Assembly: GCA_963169105.1 (NCBI GenBank) | Contig: OY720636.1 | Location: 77,054,123 to 77,118,122, forward strand | Direction: 5' to 3' | Length of the DNA: 64,000 nt | From: Ceriagrion tenellum | Lineage: Eukaryota > Arthropoda > Insecta > Odonata > Coenagrionidae | Shown: one piece after another, positions 25,676 through 37,925 of the stretch | How the letters are laid out: each line of letters starts with the position of its first letter | Numbering within the stretch: position 1 is the stretch's first letter | Position numbers and translations under genes: made by a program | The notes under the pieces: generated by a model | Databases searched by the model: none | What the model was told of the DNA's origin: nothing | What the model saw: the letters and a program-made list of their open reading frames with translations, nothing else

Positions 25676-26936
25676 TCATGAGATATATAGGGGGGGGGGG
25701 AAGCTTGAAATATTTGGCGATTCCAGGCGGGGTTTCCAAACCCGCCGCTCGCTGCTGAGCGAGTCAAAATCAACAAAGCCCACCTATTCATTCATGTTGT
25801 TAACGAGAACACTGCTTTCCACAGTAACATGTCATATCCCCTGGAAATCTAAAGCAACGCACCAAATTCATCGATGAAAAAATTCCTCTGCAAAGTAACG
25901 CATTCAACGCAACTGCGAAGAACCGACTGACTTGAAAGACAAATGACGGCTCCCGACTTGAAAAGAATGAGTGAATTTTTGACATTAATAAAATACATAA
26001 ACAAATAATACACGGTAAAACAGTGACTTGGAGAAGGTGACTGCGTGCCTTTCGTCAAGATTCATTTGTGATTCAAAGCATTTTGACTTCCTAAATTGCA
26101 GTAATTCGCAACTTAAAAACAAACTAGACCTGGATTGGGATTTAGCTTCAATTTGCTACATTTAATGCCCGGATAATATCGTACTTGTTTTTTTCAAAAG
26201 TCATATTTGTACATGACATTAAAATTTTTAAAGCCAAGTTCAAGCGCTAGGCAATTTTTTCTAATGTATATTTTTTCCAAACCTCTCCGTTTCCACACAG
26301 CGCGCCAGGGAATTGCTATATCGGCGACTTTCAATTATTAAAATCTTTGAAGGTAGTTATGCGGCAGCACACGTAAAGAAAACAGCTGAGTCATCCGCTC
26401 ATGTCTGCCACGTATCCGATTTCAAACCGTCCGCAGCCTAAAGTAAACCAATTACGGCGCGCCTGACTTTAGAAGAATGAATCCATTTTTTAAATAAAAA
26501 AATACAAAAACAAACATCACAAGGTAAAAACAGAATTCTCAAGGAAAAAGGTTTTATCGTTTAACGACTTCATAGTTTTCAATTGCCTGTAATGAATTTC
26601 CAGCCTTATAAATTACTTCCGTGGTTTTTGCAATGCGTCCAACCCCTATTCTTGGATTTGGTTTTCGGGAGTAGGCGTGGCAAATTTTCCGGGATAACCT
26701 CCGTGTCGATTCATCTTCACACGACAATTTCGATGGCGTTTCAGCAGGCGTCTTCAGGTTAGAAGTGCGGATGCAGATTTCTGCACTTCTTGTATAGCTT
26801 GGTTTTTCCCAATCCAATCAGAGCGCAGCGAACCCTCTAACTTCGACAGTTAGACGAAGTTTTGTTTCCCAACTAAATGATGTTCATTTCGCGATTAATT
26901 TCGACTTGGTCATTGAGAAGGGAGGATGTATACGTA

Positions 26937-27325
26937 GACTTGAGGCGTTTAAGATGTGGGTGTGGAGAAGGATGGAGAGGGACAGCTGGATGGAGAGAAG
27001 GACGAACGAGGAGGTTTTGAATATGGTTGGAGAGGAGAGGGTGCTGGAGTTGGGGGTTTGGAGAAGGTAGAGGCGATGGAAGGAGGTCGTTTATAAAAGA
27101 GAGGAAATGCAGAAGAGGGGAATAGAGGGGTGAATTCTTGGGAAGCGCGGAATAGGTAGGGAGAGGATGGGAATGCTGGACGAAATAAGAAGAGGAAGAT
27201 GATATGAGGAATTCAAGACGGATCTAATGGCGGGTCAATTACAGGAGGGAAAACAGAACGATATCCTAGAAATTAGAAGGTAAGAATAAGTACTGTCCAA
27301 AACTAAACCAATTAGTTGGAATACT
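26937..27325 (+). mobile_element. LINE 3' remnant (family B, copy 2)
   Basis: The nucleotide sequence parallels 8980-9345: both have 'AGATGTGGGTGTGGAGAAGG', 'GAATTCAAGA', 'CTAATGGCGGGTCA' and a shared end. The readable pieces are MWVWRRMERDSWMERRTNEE and MLDEIRRG. It represents the C-terminal tail of a LINE ORF, with stops. Confidence 0.7.
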
Positions 27326-27779
27326 CATAAAAAATGGTCACTGCCAAGTACCATTCGCGCGCAAATAAATTGCGCTACAAGATATAGCAGAGTATAGTTA
27401 TTGGCTGCACAGTACGCCATATCAATCGGAAAACCGCCATCACATTCTCCATCAAAATGATGAGCATTTCACTAGCAATAAAACAGAAAATGGTTCTCTT
27501 ATCTACACCTCCTGCCTCCCACCTACACGGAGGCTCGCGGTACACAACGCAGACGCAGATAAATTTGAGGACTATGCGACATAAAATCATGTCCACAGGG
27601 GGAACTTTTTCGGAAGGCACGAATCAGTTTTTTTTTAGGAGAGGGCAAAAAATATAACAGATAAAATCTTGCTTTCAATCTTCATCCGAAACCAATAGCA
27701 ATTTTCTCTGATTTTTTTTTCAATCCCAAACAACTAGATTAACCAGCAAACGAAACTCATGCCGGCATAAACTGCCCGT

Positions 27780-28200
27780 AAAAGAGTTGGCCGCGGGTAA
27801 TTATTTCCCAAGCCGAGTTCGGGAAGAGGAGAGAAAAAAAATAGTCTTTCCCGAGTCTTCCCCACAGGTTGGCAACGCTTCGACACACGCCTGCCAACCC
27901 TCCCACACCTCCCTCGCCCTCCCCCTCCCACGACCCCGGCTCAACGAACCTCACAAGAAAGGAAGGAGAAAAGAAGAGAGGGAATGGAGGAGGAAACACG
28001 AGGGCCCCTTATGTGAGCGGGCCCCTCCCCACATTCCTGCGTGGGCCGGCTGGAGGGTGGGAGGGATGGGTGTAACATGGCCCTGTGACACCTCTATAAC
28101 CCACCAACCTCTAACTCCCCCCCTTCCAATTCCCCAACCCCCTCCCCACCCCCGCCCCAACTCCTTCCCAGACACAGCAAACAGCCAACTCCCACCAAAA
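27780..28200. other. C-rich, strand-asymmetric island
   Basis: This is a pyrimidine-rich GC island directly before the Harbinger-like element. The open frames on both strands are low complexity. Confidence 0.4.
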
Positions 28201-28291
28201 GGGACACTTACCTGTCCTTACCTATTTTTTAGGTATGTAGTTTGAAGGAGATATTCCCCCTAGCCACTATGGAGACCGAGTTATACTCTTA

Positions 28292-28989
28292 AGCTGTGTC
28301 TCAATTCGCCATTTAGGCAGCTAAATTGGCAGATTTAGGGAGGACGCCATCTTGAAGAGTGTCCCAATTCGTTAGGCATCATGGGGGAGCGGATTTAGGT
28401 GCCTTTCTCGGGGGTGAAATTTAGGGTAGATGGAGTTTATCCTAAATCCGCCTCCATATTGAATTTCCCATCATGCAAAGCGCAGCATGCGTCGTACAAG
28501 GAAACTCGCACCGCTCGTACCCAAGGAAGTAGTTGAAAAGTGGCAAACATGGCAAGCGTTTTGTCTGTTGTGAAAGAATTCTCTAGAATTTCGCAAACCA
28601 ACACTCGACTACAAAAGAAAAATTTTACTTAGTACACTTAAATAAAACGAATTTAAATCCCAGAACACCTACACAAACTTACATATCCCGAAAACTAAAA
28701 ACTAACGAATCTCCAGACAACGAAATGGATGAAAAAATGTAATTTCACTTTACAAATCTCACAACGCACCCGAAGGTAGCCACAGGCGTCAAAAATGTCT
28801 TTATTTCAGGTTTCATTTGTTTCATTCAGTCCTTTATTAATTACTCATATGTTTTTCATTCGTTTCCAGCTCGGTAGGCGGCAACACTAGCAAAGGATGT
28901 CCCAAATCAAGCTCCTTTAGCGAAAGGCATCTAAATATTTAGCTAGCTAACCGCATCCTCCCTAATGCCTAACGAATTGGGACACGGCT
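28292..28989. mobile_element. PIF/Harbinger-like non-autonomous element with TTA target duplication
   Basis: The left end AGCTGTGTCTCAATTCG and right end CGAATTGGGACACGGCT are inverted repeats with two mismatches. TTA flanks both sides (28289-28291 and 28990-28992), the duplication size and sequence used by PIF/Harbinger elements. A second copy of the terminal motif (GTCCCAATTCGTTAGGCAT) lies inside at about 28363, and its partner ATGCCTAACGAATTGGGAC is at the right end. That means either a nested or duplicated terminus. No transposase was seen in the 698 bp. Confidence 0.65.
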
Positions 28990-28995
28990 TTACCA

Positions 28996-30193
28996 AGGCC
29001 GTTTTCGAACTTGGCAAATCAAGCAATCTTGCCTTGAAACCTAGCACGCATTGGGCGGAAATGACGTCAAATTCAAATGGCCACTGACGCCATATTGTCT
29101 AGATGCCTAGTCAAGATACCAAGTAAATGAAAAAGCAGACTTGTTATGCTTGCTAGGTTTTAATTTCGAACTCGGGGTGTGATAATATGGGCTTGTATGG
29201 AAAATAGAAGTGAAGAAACTTTCAAATGGATTATTGCATTATTATTAACTATTTTATCATTACTACGTGTATTTGTGTGATGTTTATCAATTTTTTGCGG
29301 AAAAATCGATGAATTCGCTAAATTTGAAGGCTTTTCAAATGTGAATATGCTGATAAAAGATTTGGTACCTAATAGTTCTGTGAATAATTCCATACATTGT
29401 AGATGTTCCGTCCTTGTTTACTTCATTGAACTTACAAATTCTGTTTTCCTTGCTCTGAAAGGAAAAAAAGTGATCCAGTTGAAAGAATTATGGTCCGATG
29501 GAAAGTACTCTCAGGTAGCCATAATTTCATTGGCAGCTTTATTTTTAGCTAACGAACATCATAATTGTTAGCAACGTTGAGCATTGGAGAGGTTTTCACT
29601 GCATTCATCAAAGAAGGGGGACCATAAACCACTAGAGTAAATGTAATTTGTTTTCAACCTAATTACCTATGTTAGTTACAACGCGCGTATTTATCAGTCA
29701 ACAGTCGAATATCATAGGTAGTTTGTTCGAAGTGTAATACATTAATATATTTTTATGTGTTTTTTCATAAACGCAAAAAATATTATAATGCCTTTTTGTG
29801 CATAAACACGTTGACTGAGGTGAAATACAGTGAGCGATATGTCGTCCACTTTAGCAGCCTCTAGAAATCGAAGCATAATAGTTATTCACCATATTATGGT
29901 ACATGAGAATTATTTTATTCATAAGCAATAAGATTTAAAAAATAATATTCCCTTTTAATTTGTAGCATACGGATGGGAAGCATTTAAAAGAAGTAATCGA
30001 CTTCAATCACCCACAAAAATTGTGGACACGGATGGCGCTTTTCGTATGTTTTACGAGATGAAGGCCGCATGATGTCTCTTCCATCGTAAAAGGGCTACGA
30101 AAGTGTCAAGTAAGAATTTCACTTTGCTTGCCTATGTATCAAGATATCTTGATATCAATTTAACTATGCGTTTGCCAAGTTCGAAAACGGCCT
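28996..30193. mobile_element. 1.2-kb element with perfect 23-bp terminal inverted repeats, superfamily unknown
   Basis: Positions 28996-29018 (AGGCCGTTTTCGAACTTGG...) and 30171-30193 are exact inverted copies over 23 bp. The interior is AT-rich with no coding region that I recognise; the longest open frames are under 80 codons. No clear target duplication is visible (CCA versus AAG). It begins 4 bp after the TTA that closes the Harbinger-like element at 28292-28989, so the two are adjacent or nested. Confidence 0.7.
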
Positions 30194-30784
30194 AAGTTTT
30201 AGCAGTTGTGAGAAGCATTAAGGTGGTTCTACTGAGAAAGGACTTAAATGTCATTTTATTCAAATTACGCACATTTATAAAAAGGTAGATGTGAACAACA
30301 ATATGTTACCCATCCGCTCTATTTTTTCGGCGAACTGAACTTGTGATTACGTGGTTTTCAACAGCAGAATTTGAAATTACATGGTGTTCAACGGCAGAAA
30401 ACATAGAGAAAAAGTATTTTTCTACATAATACAAATACCATTTTCATGGAACATTCTATTTATAAAGCGAAAAGAACCGAAAAATTAATATAAAAATAAT
30501 TAGATGCACTCTACCCTCTAACTTTTTGAGTTATCAGCTAATTCAAGGAAAATTTGAAGCCAAAATGTAATTCCACAGAAAAGGCGCTTATTCCGGCATC
30601 TATGGCTATAAAAAGTGCCCATTAAAAATATATTCTTGCTAAAATAGCATATTTATTGTCCTCAATTTCGGTTTCCAATAGCTAATGCACTCAATCAGCG
30701 AAGGCAGGATTTTTACAAACCATTTGAAAAAAGTTGAAAATAAGTATTTATTTTGACTCACACTATCACAGTGAAACTTCATTC

Positions 30785-30900
30785 AGGTAGTTTGAGTGAA
30801 ATATCATTTCACCAAAAAATCAATGACTTTCAAAGAAAATATCTCACCCTTCCAAGTATACGAAAATATCCTTACCGAACTCCTTTTCATAGAAATCATG
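30785..30900 (+). mobile_element. dispersed MITE family, 5' fragment at 30.8 kb
   Basis: AGGTAGTTTGAGTGAAATAT, then CATTTCACC, AAATCAATGACTTTCAAAG and AAAATATCTCACCCTTCCAA match the first 100 bp of the family. This copy preserves the cleanest left TIR. Confidence 0.7.
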
Positions 30901-33568
30901 CAACCCACACCTTATTATTACTTTTACATTATACCTCATCTCATCCTGGATAAATGAACTTAAGCTTTAAGAGGACGCGTTAAAATACAGAGGACAGAAA
31001 CAATTTGATGGACACCACGATGACTACGAAGCCAATAACGCTACCCCGTAATTAAAAATAAAAAAAAGTGCAGCAACGATTGTAAACAATCGTAGCACTG
31101 TGAAGATCAATTAATTAAGTCCTACTCTTTCATATGATAATCACGATCAATGGGGCGGAATGGGAATCGAGAGGGAAAACAATAAGGGCGAAATAATTCA
31201 TCCATACACTGACCCTTATCGCTCAAATCAATCGCCATCGCCCACGCATCGGTGGGCAAACACACACGAGAGTAGAGGTGGGAGTGCTTACACAAACGAA
31301 GAGGATTCCCAGGGCGCAGGGTTCACAGGTCGTTGGGAGGGGGGGGGGTCGAGTTATTATAACGGCCCGCCAAACTAATTGGTGGATGCCAAGAACGTCG
31401 GGGCATCACCCCGCGGCCATCAAACGCGATCGCTTGATTATATGTTTACCATTCTCCCCCGTGGGCCGGCCTTTCCTCTCCTAAGATGGGAAGTTAGGGT
31501 TCCCTCTTCTCTACGATGTAGGAAGGAGGTATTTTCCTATCTGGTGACGACATGTAGGCGCCTCCGGAGCTATCGGATGAAGCAACGGCGGGGAGGAGCC
31601 GCGGAAACCACAACAAACCCAAGTTGGAATGCAAACAAGTACAGTCACATGATAAAGTAACGCGACTAGCCACACAAGCTGTTCGTGCAGGTCAACGCAC
31701 AAAACCCAGCCTGACCCGCCCGTTCAACGGACACCAGCTAAACAAGAACCCGGGTTAACCAAGATCGATAAACAAACACTGCACACAAAGAAAGGGAAGA
31801 AATAAGGTATTTTTACATCAGAGATATAAAGACTAATTATTGTAAGAATGCACAATTAAAAAGAATATGAGCTTCTTACGATAAATTTCGTTAAAACAAA
31901 TGAACTCGTGAAAAGAAACGTTTCGCAAGGATATACTGTCGATGTTATCAAAATTGTAAAACAGTTCCTGAGAAAAAAAATGATCACTTTTTGTTATCAA
32001 CACTACCATTATGTAAAATTTTATGGAATATTCAACCATCCTTGACTGTTGTAATTTATGTCAGGATTTAACTGTGTATGAGTTTACCCTATCGGTATGT
32101 TTATCATACTGGGTGAACAATAAACTTATGAGATAAAAAAATAAATAGCTCTAAAGGGCTGGCCCCAACCTCTGCGAAGAAAAAAGCAAAGGATTTTTTT
32201 TCGATTATTTCAAGAAATAGATTATATGTGATGTAGAGTTTCAAGGTCCATCCCTTCCTCTCACTTCCATTCAACCCCCTCTAGCATCCGTGCAGCTCTA
32301 GTTGTGTCACCTTGTGTCACCAATTATACGTTTAATGATTAAGTACGCAATTATTTTCTGTGACAAATTTCACTGCCAGCAAAACGTTCCAATAATCAAG
32401 CCTTAAAATGACGAGAGCCTTCGAGAGTCAATCATAAGTCGAGGGAAAACGCATTCACAGTAACCACACGACAGAAATTACACCGTAAATTTTACGCAGG
32501 GAAATCATTTCCGGGGGCGTCTGTCCCGTCAGGAGCCTCCGAAGCGTTCTCGGGAGAGAGAGAGAATATGCATATTTCGCACCACGCCCACGACGGCATG
32601 AGACTGGCATTGGCACGACAGAGAAGTTGAGACCCCGTCCCTCGCATGCTTTGTTCATCCCATGACTGCTTTGAGGGCGACACGTAAGGGAACACCACAA
32701 ATAATCCCGGATTATTATTCCCCGCTTGCAAATTCACTTGGGGACAATACGCGGACTGAGTCGTGACATCTCTGAAACCATTTCTCCTTCAAGTGCATCA
32801 AACATTAAGCATTAACGCTTAGCCGACCGCTTTAACTCGGTTCATGTATACATCACGATGATGAGATGAGAATTGTGAGGCATATGCGTTTTAGAGCAAG
32901 AGAATGTACATACGATCATTGGAGTTTTGAGAGAAAATTAGGCTAAGGGACCGGAAGTGTTACGCTATGCCAAGCGCCAATCTTAACGCTATCGATTTGT
33001 TAAACGTACGTAACGTTCATCGCGTCTTTAAGCGATTTCTCTATAAGTATACAAGCAGTTGAGCACACACATTTAAAGCATTTTTTTGTCTCAGGTTTGT
33101 CTGGCACGAAAAAGACTAGGTAAACGAAGTCCTTCCATCTACAGCATCTTACAACCGAAGAGAGTTCTCCCAAGCAGACTTTCATCGGTGCACTTAATTT
33201 TTATTCCGTTATACACAACGCAATTAAGAAATCATTCGAATAAAGAGACACTAAAACCCAGAGATATTAATTTTGAAAAAAAATATTATTTAAAGAAGAA
33301 TCAATTTAATTTTAGATCAATAGATGAGAGTTTATACATACTAGGGCATAGAATAAACTGATAGCAGAAATCACCTCTCCTAAACGGCTGCAAACAAACA
33401 ATCGTTTCACAGAAGTGACTTCAACGTAATTACGCAGTCGCTACATTCATAAAGAACTCGTTTTTAAAACATAAACGAGCCACCCTTTCACCGCAAAGTA
33501 AATGAGTAATGAGAGAGGGAAATTAGTAAGGGGGGGGGGAGCTCCAAATGAGCATATTTCCTGCTTAC

Positions 33569-33661
33569 CTGCCCGCTCTGCTTGTTGGGCGCCGTTTCGG
33601 GGCACTCATGATCGCGCGGGTTGAGGCACGGCTTCTCCTGATACGCCGTGCTTATCCCAGC
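33569..33661 (-). CDS. ptc: patched, internal exon 5 of 5 in window (conserved KPCLNP / CPETAPNK)
   Basis: This 93-nt exon (31 codons, phase 0 at both ends) lies between acceptor TTTTCAG and donor GTAAGC. It reads AGISTAYQEKPCLNP, then RDHECPETAPNKQSGQ. The pattern G-x-x-x-x-Y-x-x-[KR]-P-C-L-N-P...C-P-x-T-A-P-N-K is shared by fly and vertebrate Patched. It holds two conserved cysteines of the first extracellular domain. The next expected block (a Gly-Cys-rich segment followed by HWPEEL) was not found below this point. The next exon is either beyond position 1 or too divergent for me to see. Confidence 0.95.
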
Positions 33662-33936
33662 CTGAAAACAAAGCAAGAAGAAAATCGTTAACGGCGAACA
33701 CAAAGAAGAGAAAATGTTAAAAATCGTGATAAAAATAACAGAAAAGGGAACGAAACCAAAGTGACAGCATCGGACAAGCAAACGCCAACGTAATGAACGA
33801 GTCACTAACATTTCCAGCGATGCCAAACGAATCCTCAACATTTGAGAAATCACTCATTCTAAAGAACGCGTGCTCCAATTAACCAACTGCTATAAATGGT
33901 GGTTTCAAGCGCAATTTATGGAATTTGTTACCATAA

Positions 33937-34099
33937 TGATGATAACTTATAACTTTGTTTTTCCACGTTTTAATTTGGGACGATCCGGGTTTCCACGTTC
34001 GTCATCATCGTCAGGGCCTGGAGATGACGCTGAACGTCGAAACACGGGTTGTTTCAAATAAACAAATGTAAAAAAAAAACAAAGTTATAATCATTATAT
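33937..34099. repeat. palindromic locus with hammerhead-like motif (34.0 kb)
   Basis: The inverted arms run from about GATAACTTATAACTTTGTTT to TCATCGTCAGG on the left, and from CCTGGAGATGACG to CAAAGTTATAATCATTATA on the right. The right arm holds CTGGAGATGACG...CGTCGAAAC at 34018-34043. A poly-A-like A10 tract lies near the right end. Confidence 0.6.
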
Positions 34100-34893
34100 C
34101 AACAGCAATAAGTATTGTGGTCCATTAGAAAACCGATTCGTATTGATTATTACTCCTGTTTTAAAGACCAAGGCTGGTAAATTGGCCCTATGACTTAAAG
34201 TAGTTGAAGAAGAATCCGAATTTGTCAGTAGTAATTATTTTTTACGGCATATTCTGAAGAGGTTTCGATAAAAAATATTGCGATCAAAATCGACGAGCCA
34301 TGCGATACTAATACTCGTTTGATTCCATTTTTATGTCAAAAATTGACCTCGTGGAACCCCCCTCGCTTCGCTTTCTTAAGGTCAAAGGTTCGAAGCACCA
34401 TTACCGTACAGGGAAACGTCATTCATCGGTTGGGGCTGTTATTTAATTGCCTCGCCAGCCCCTCGTGGAAATAGTAGGAGGTAATACTCTCCTCCTCATT
34501 CTTTGGGAGGGTGGGTGGGACCCGGTTTGCGGTAATGCGTCCCGCTCCAAGGCGACCTCAAGGTCGTACGCAAGTAAGACGTTTATAACCGTGGAAGTGG
34601 GGGGGAGAGAGGAGGAGGAGGAGGGAAGGTGATGAGGTGAGAGGAAGATAGGAAGGGGGAGGGAGGAGAGACGAGAAGGAAAAATAAAAGAAGAACTCAC
34701 CGCGTAACGGCATCTCGCAGCGGTCGAAATAAAAATATATATTCGCGTCATCTCGACCAAAGATATTTTAAGCTCGCTATCACTACACGCGAATATTTCA
34801 TAATTTGGCCTCATTGCCCGCTGAAACTAACTGGTATGCAACGAAATAAAAGAAGAAAGATGGAGGAATACCTTTTTTTCCCAATTAATATAA

Positions 34894-35437
34894 GATAGTT
34901 TGAGCGAGATAATTCTCTAAGTCATAATGATGATCATATTCGGATGGCACGTTTTGATTTTAGCAGCTTTAGGAAGTAAAAATTTAATATTGCATTATAA
35001 ATGGTTCAATAACATACTTTTATAAGACTGAAATTAAAAATAATCAAATACAAATATCCATGAAGGCCTTTGATTTGACTCATTTTCTTCACGCGATACG
35101 TACAAATCTCCTTCATTACGGAAGATTTTTTACGATCCTAAAAAAATTACTGCGGTGATAATAAGATTTATTTCCACAAATTGTCGAGAAGATATACTAA
35201 CAACACCCTTAATTTTATGACGAGATCTAGGTGACAGAAATGCCTCATTTTTCAAATAAGGTTCCTCTGGAGGGCATACACGTACCATTTCCCTTGTAAA
35301 AGAGATGGGATTTTACGTCAAATATCTCGGAAAGTAGTATGGTAAAAAGGCTTTGGAAGGATGAGGTATTTTTCTTTAAAGTGAGACCAAATTCATTCAT
35401 TATTTCGGTGAAATGATATTTCGCTTTAGCTACCGTA
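34894..35437 (-). mobile_element. dispersed MITE family, inverted copy at 34.9 kb (full length)
   Basis: Read on the minus strand it follows the same order of landmarks: TAGCTAAAGCGAAATATCATT, TGAATTTGGTCTCACTTTA, ACTACTTTCCGAGATATTTG, GGGAAATGGTACGTGTATGC, CCTAGATCTCGTC and ending TCTCGCTCAAACTATC. It is about 544 bp. Confidence 0.85.
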
Positions 35438-35640
35438 AGGACCCATATTCCTTGATTATATATAAATAACGTAGTCCGCCAATTGTACCTCATTTCGAGA
35501 TGTTTGCCAGACAAAAACAGAAGCGCATTTCCATCGCATAACCGAGTTTTACCAGGGAAGATGAGAGAGCTAATCATCTAAACATCGGGTATGGAAAGCT
35601 TAAGCCATTGCAATGCCCGAGAAGACTCCATCCGTCGTTT

Positions 35641-36192
35641 GAGATAATTTGAGCGAAATATTATTTAACCTAGAAATCAATGAATTTGGTCTCATTTTAG
35701 GGGAAAATATCTCACCCTCACAAAGGCACAGAAAATTCAACCCCTTCCAACGCTACTTTCCGAGATATTTGCCAAAATAATTACCAGCCTTTTAACATGG
35801 GAGGTACGTTCATGCACTCCGGAGAGTCATTATTTGAGAAATTATTAATTTCTAAAACCTAGATATCGTCTAAAAATAAAGTTTTTAGTTTGTATGTTTT
35901 CTCGACTATTTTTGAAAATTAACCATTTTGTCATCGCTGTATATTCTTCGGGATTCCAAAAAAACCTTCGCTTTGAAGGAGTTAAAAAGGTACCGCACGG
36001 AAGAAAGAGTTAAGCTAAAGATTTATTTAGATATTTTCATTTAATTACTAACAATTTCCGTCATCTAAAACTATGTTTGCACCATTAATAATGCAATATT
36101 TAATTCATGTGTCCTTGCAGGTGATGAAATAAAAACGTACAGTTTGAATACGGTCCCTATTATGACTAGGAAACCATCTCGCTCAAACTACC
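35641..36192 (+). mobile_element. dispersed MITE family 'AGGTAGTTTGAGCGA', copy at 35.6 kb (full length)
   Basis: This is a full copy of about 550 bp. The left end reads GATAATTTGAGCGAAATATT and the right end ATCTCGCTCAAACTACCT. Shared internal landmarks, in order, are TGAATTTGGTCTCATTTT, GAAAATATCTCACC, CTACTTTCCGAGATATTTG, ACATGGGA then TGCACTCC, AGATCTCGTC-like, CACCATTAATAATGCAA and a final TATGACTAGG. No coding potential. It forms a head-to-head pair with the inverted copy at 34894-35437. Confidence 0.85.
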
Positions 36193-36439
36193 TAAACATC
36201 ATTTAGCGCGGGGAAATCGGACCTGAATTGCCGAACATATCGACCTACCTCAAGTGGAGGATTGCGTTCGACTCCTTTGGAGGATTCACTGCGAACGAAA
36301 CATTATCCCACCAGCACACACCTCGCCATAAAGGCGAGAAACGCGTGTAATTAGCCAATCAAGAAAGAAAAGCTCGAAATAAGAGAAAAAAATAATAAAA
36401 ATAAAACAGGCCACCCATCCCCCCACAAACTTCCCCTCA

Positions 36440-36460
36440 AGAGAGAGAGAGAGAGAGAGA
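36440..36460 (+). repeat. (AG)10 microsatellite
   Basis: This is an alternating AG tract in the 4.3-kb patched intron. GAGAG is also the core site of GAGA factor, but nothing here shows binding. Confidence 0.9.
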
Positions 36461-37487
36461 TAGAGACAATATTTATTGAACGACCCCGACTCTCGGAGCA
36501 AAAGTGGCCTCGTTCAACCACCCCCCCCCCCTCCTAACCCCACCGAGAAATACAAACACAGCGTAATAGTAATTAAGGGAATTATATTTATGAATGTCTG
36601 GCAGGTGTAAGCTGGACCGATGCCAGGCTTCCAGGGTGGGAAAGTCGGTGCGGTCGACGAGAGGATGGGAAAGCGGGAGGATAATAGTTTTTATACCTTG
36701 GCACGCTGCCAGCCATTAAAGAGCCCGCGAAATAAAAGGGACAATATTTTAGCGATGCAATCCAAAAATACCACGTCGGTCGAAAGTCGTTAAAATAAAT
36801 ATTTTAAAAAATCCACGTGAAACACTCGAGTGGAGTGTGCGCGTGCCAAGTAATGGGAAAATCAAGAGGGGATGAGAATTAAAATAAATTGAAACAGTGA
36901 AATAAAAAAAGGGAACAACACGGACGCCAAATTATCGAAGTTTCACAGGAATAACGGGATAGAACGGGACGCAGAACGGAAATTCCTATGAAGATCTCTC
37001 TCTCACTTAGAAAAACAAAAAACACATTTGTCGCTCTTAAAACTTTGGAGGCAAATGAGAGAGGGATTAAGAAATCTATTAATGACGCAATAGGTTGCGT
37101 GAGATGTCCCGCGTCCGTTACGAGGTGGCGTTTAAGCCGGTTCCCACCACCACTGCGTGAGTCAAAAGCAGCACTCAATCCCACGTTTTTGCTAGTGCAC
37201 TGTTTGAAAAATATCGCCTTTTCGCGGATAATAGTCCTCAGATGTTGAGAAAAAGATTAGGGTACGAAATGAACAAATTAATTAAGGAACACATTTATTA
37301 ATGGACTCATTTTTCTGGCCATATAAGGCGACCACAGCGGCATTTCAGTCAAATTACCGCATTACGACTTCGATTCCTGCAGTCATTTGTAGGCAGCTCA
37401 AAAATGAAGAAGTTCCTGCGCATAACGACCATTCGATTCACTGAGAGTAATTGCACCTCACGAAAGTATTTTCAGAGATATGGCATT

Positions 37488-37600
37488 TAAGGCAGTTCTC
37501 ATTTCACATAAATCAATCAATAAATTTGGTCTCGTTTTAAAGAAAAATATCTTACCCTCAAACCACACCCTTTACACTTACAGTTTAGTAGAAGAACTGT
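37488..37600 (+). mobile_element. dispersed MITE family, 5' fragment at 37.5 kb
   Basis: AGGCAGTTCTCATTTCAC, then ATCAATAAATTTGGTCTCG and TTTTAAAGAAAAATATCTTA match the left part of the family. It is only a fragment. Confidence 0.6.
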
Positions 37601-37925
37601 TATTATGGACTATGCATTACTATTTTCAATGCCTAGCCTAATAGAACGATATGACCCTAGCCGTCGATGCAACCCAAAAAATTTTGAAACTCAGAACAAA
37701 AATTATTCTCCACATGGAAACAATAAACTTATGGTAAGTAAGGAAAAATAGGGACGAAAATAACACAATATTTTATTATTTTTAAATCATGGAATGAAAA
37801 TTGTAGACCATCGTGAGATTACTGACATCTGAATTCGATGAAAGAATTTTTTTCGGACAATGAGAGCAATAGGCCCCGAATACGCGCAAATATAGAGAAG
37901 GATTGCGCAAGGATTTGTTACTCAC

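Larger units (their letters stand above)
1..33568 (-). other. sequence downstream of the last visible patched exon, probably intron
   Basis: No exon of Patched or of another gene could be supported here. The exon at 33569 ends with a good GTAAGC donor, so this must begin as intron. Whether all 33.6 kb is one intron is inference. Named elements are listed separately. I see nothing recognisable in about 857-1900, 5.9-7.8, 9.35-10.7, 12.0-12.9, 13.1-14.0, 14.3-16.1, 17.5-19.8, 20.1-21.25, 21.5-23.0, 25.7-26.7, 27.35-27.75 and 31.0-33.5 kb apart from short simple repeats and GC-rich patches. Confidence 0.5.
33662..37925 (-). other. patched intron, 4264 bp
   Basis: Bounded by GTGAGT and TTTTCAG. 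It contains a palindromic hammerhead-like locus (33937-34099), a purine tract (about 34590-34690), two oppositely oriented full MITE copies (34894-35437 and 35641-36192), a (GA)10 run and a partial MITE copy (about 37488-37600). Confidence 0.85.

Noticed and set aside
36601..36664. Minus-strand text LEAWHR resembling the Patched EAWQR motif
   Set aside because: It lies between exons that encode earlier parts of the protein, so the order is wrong, and the surrounding residues do not match Patched.
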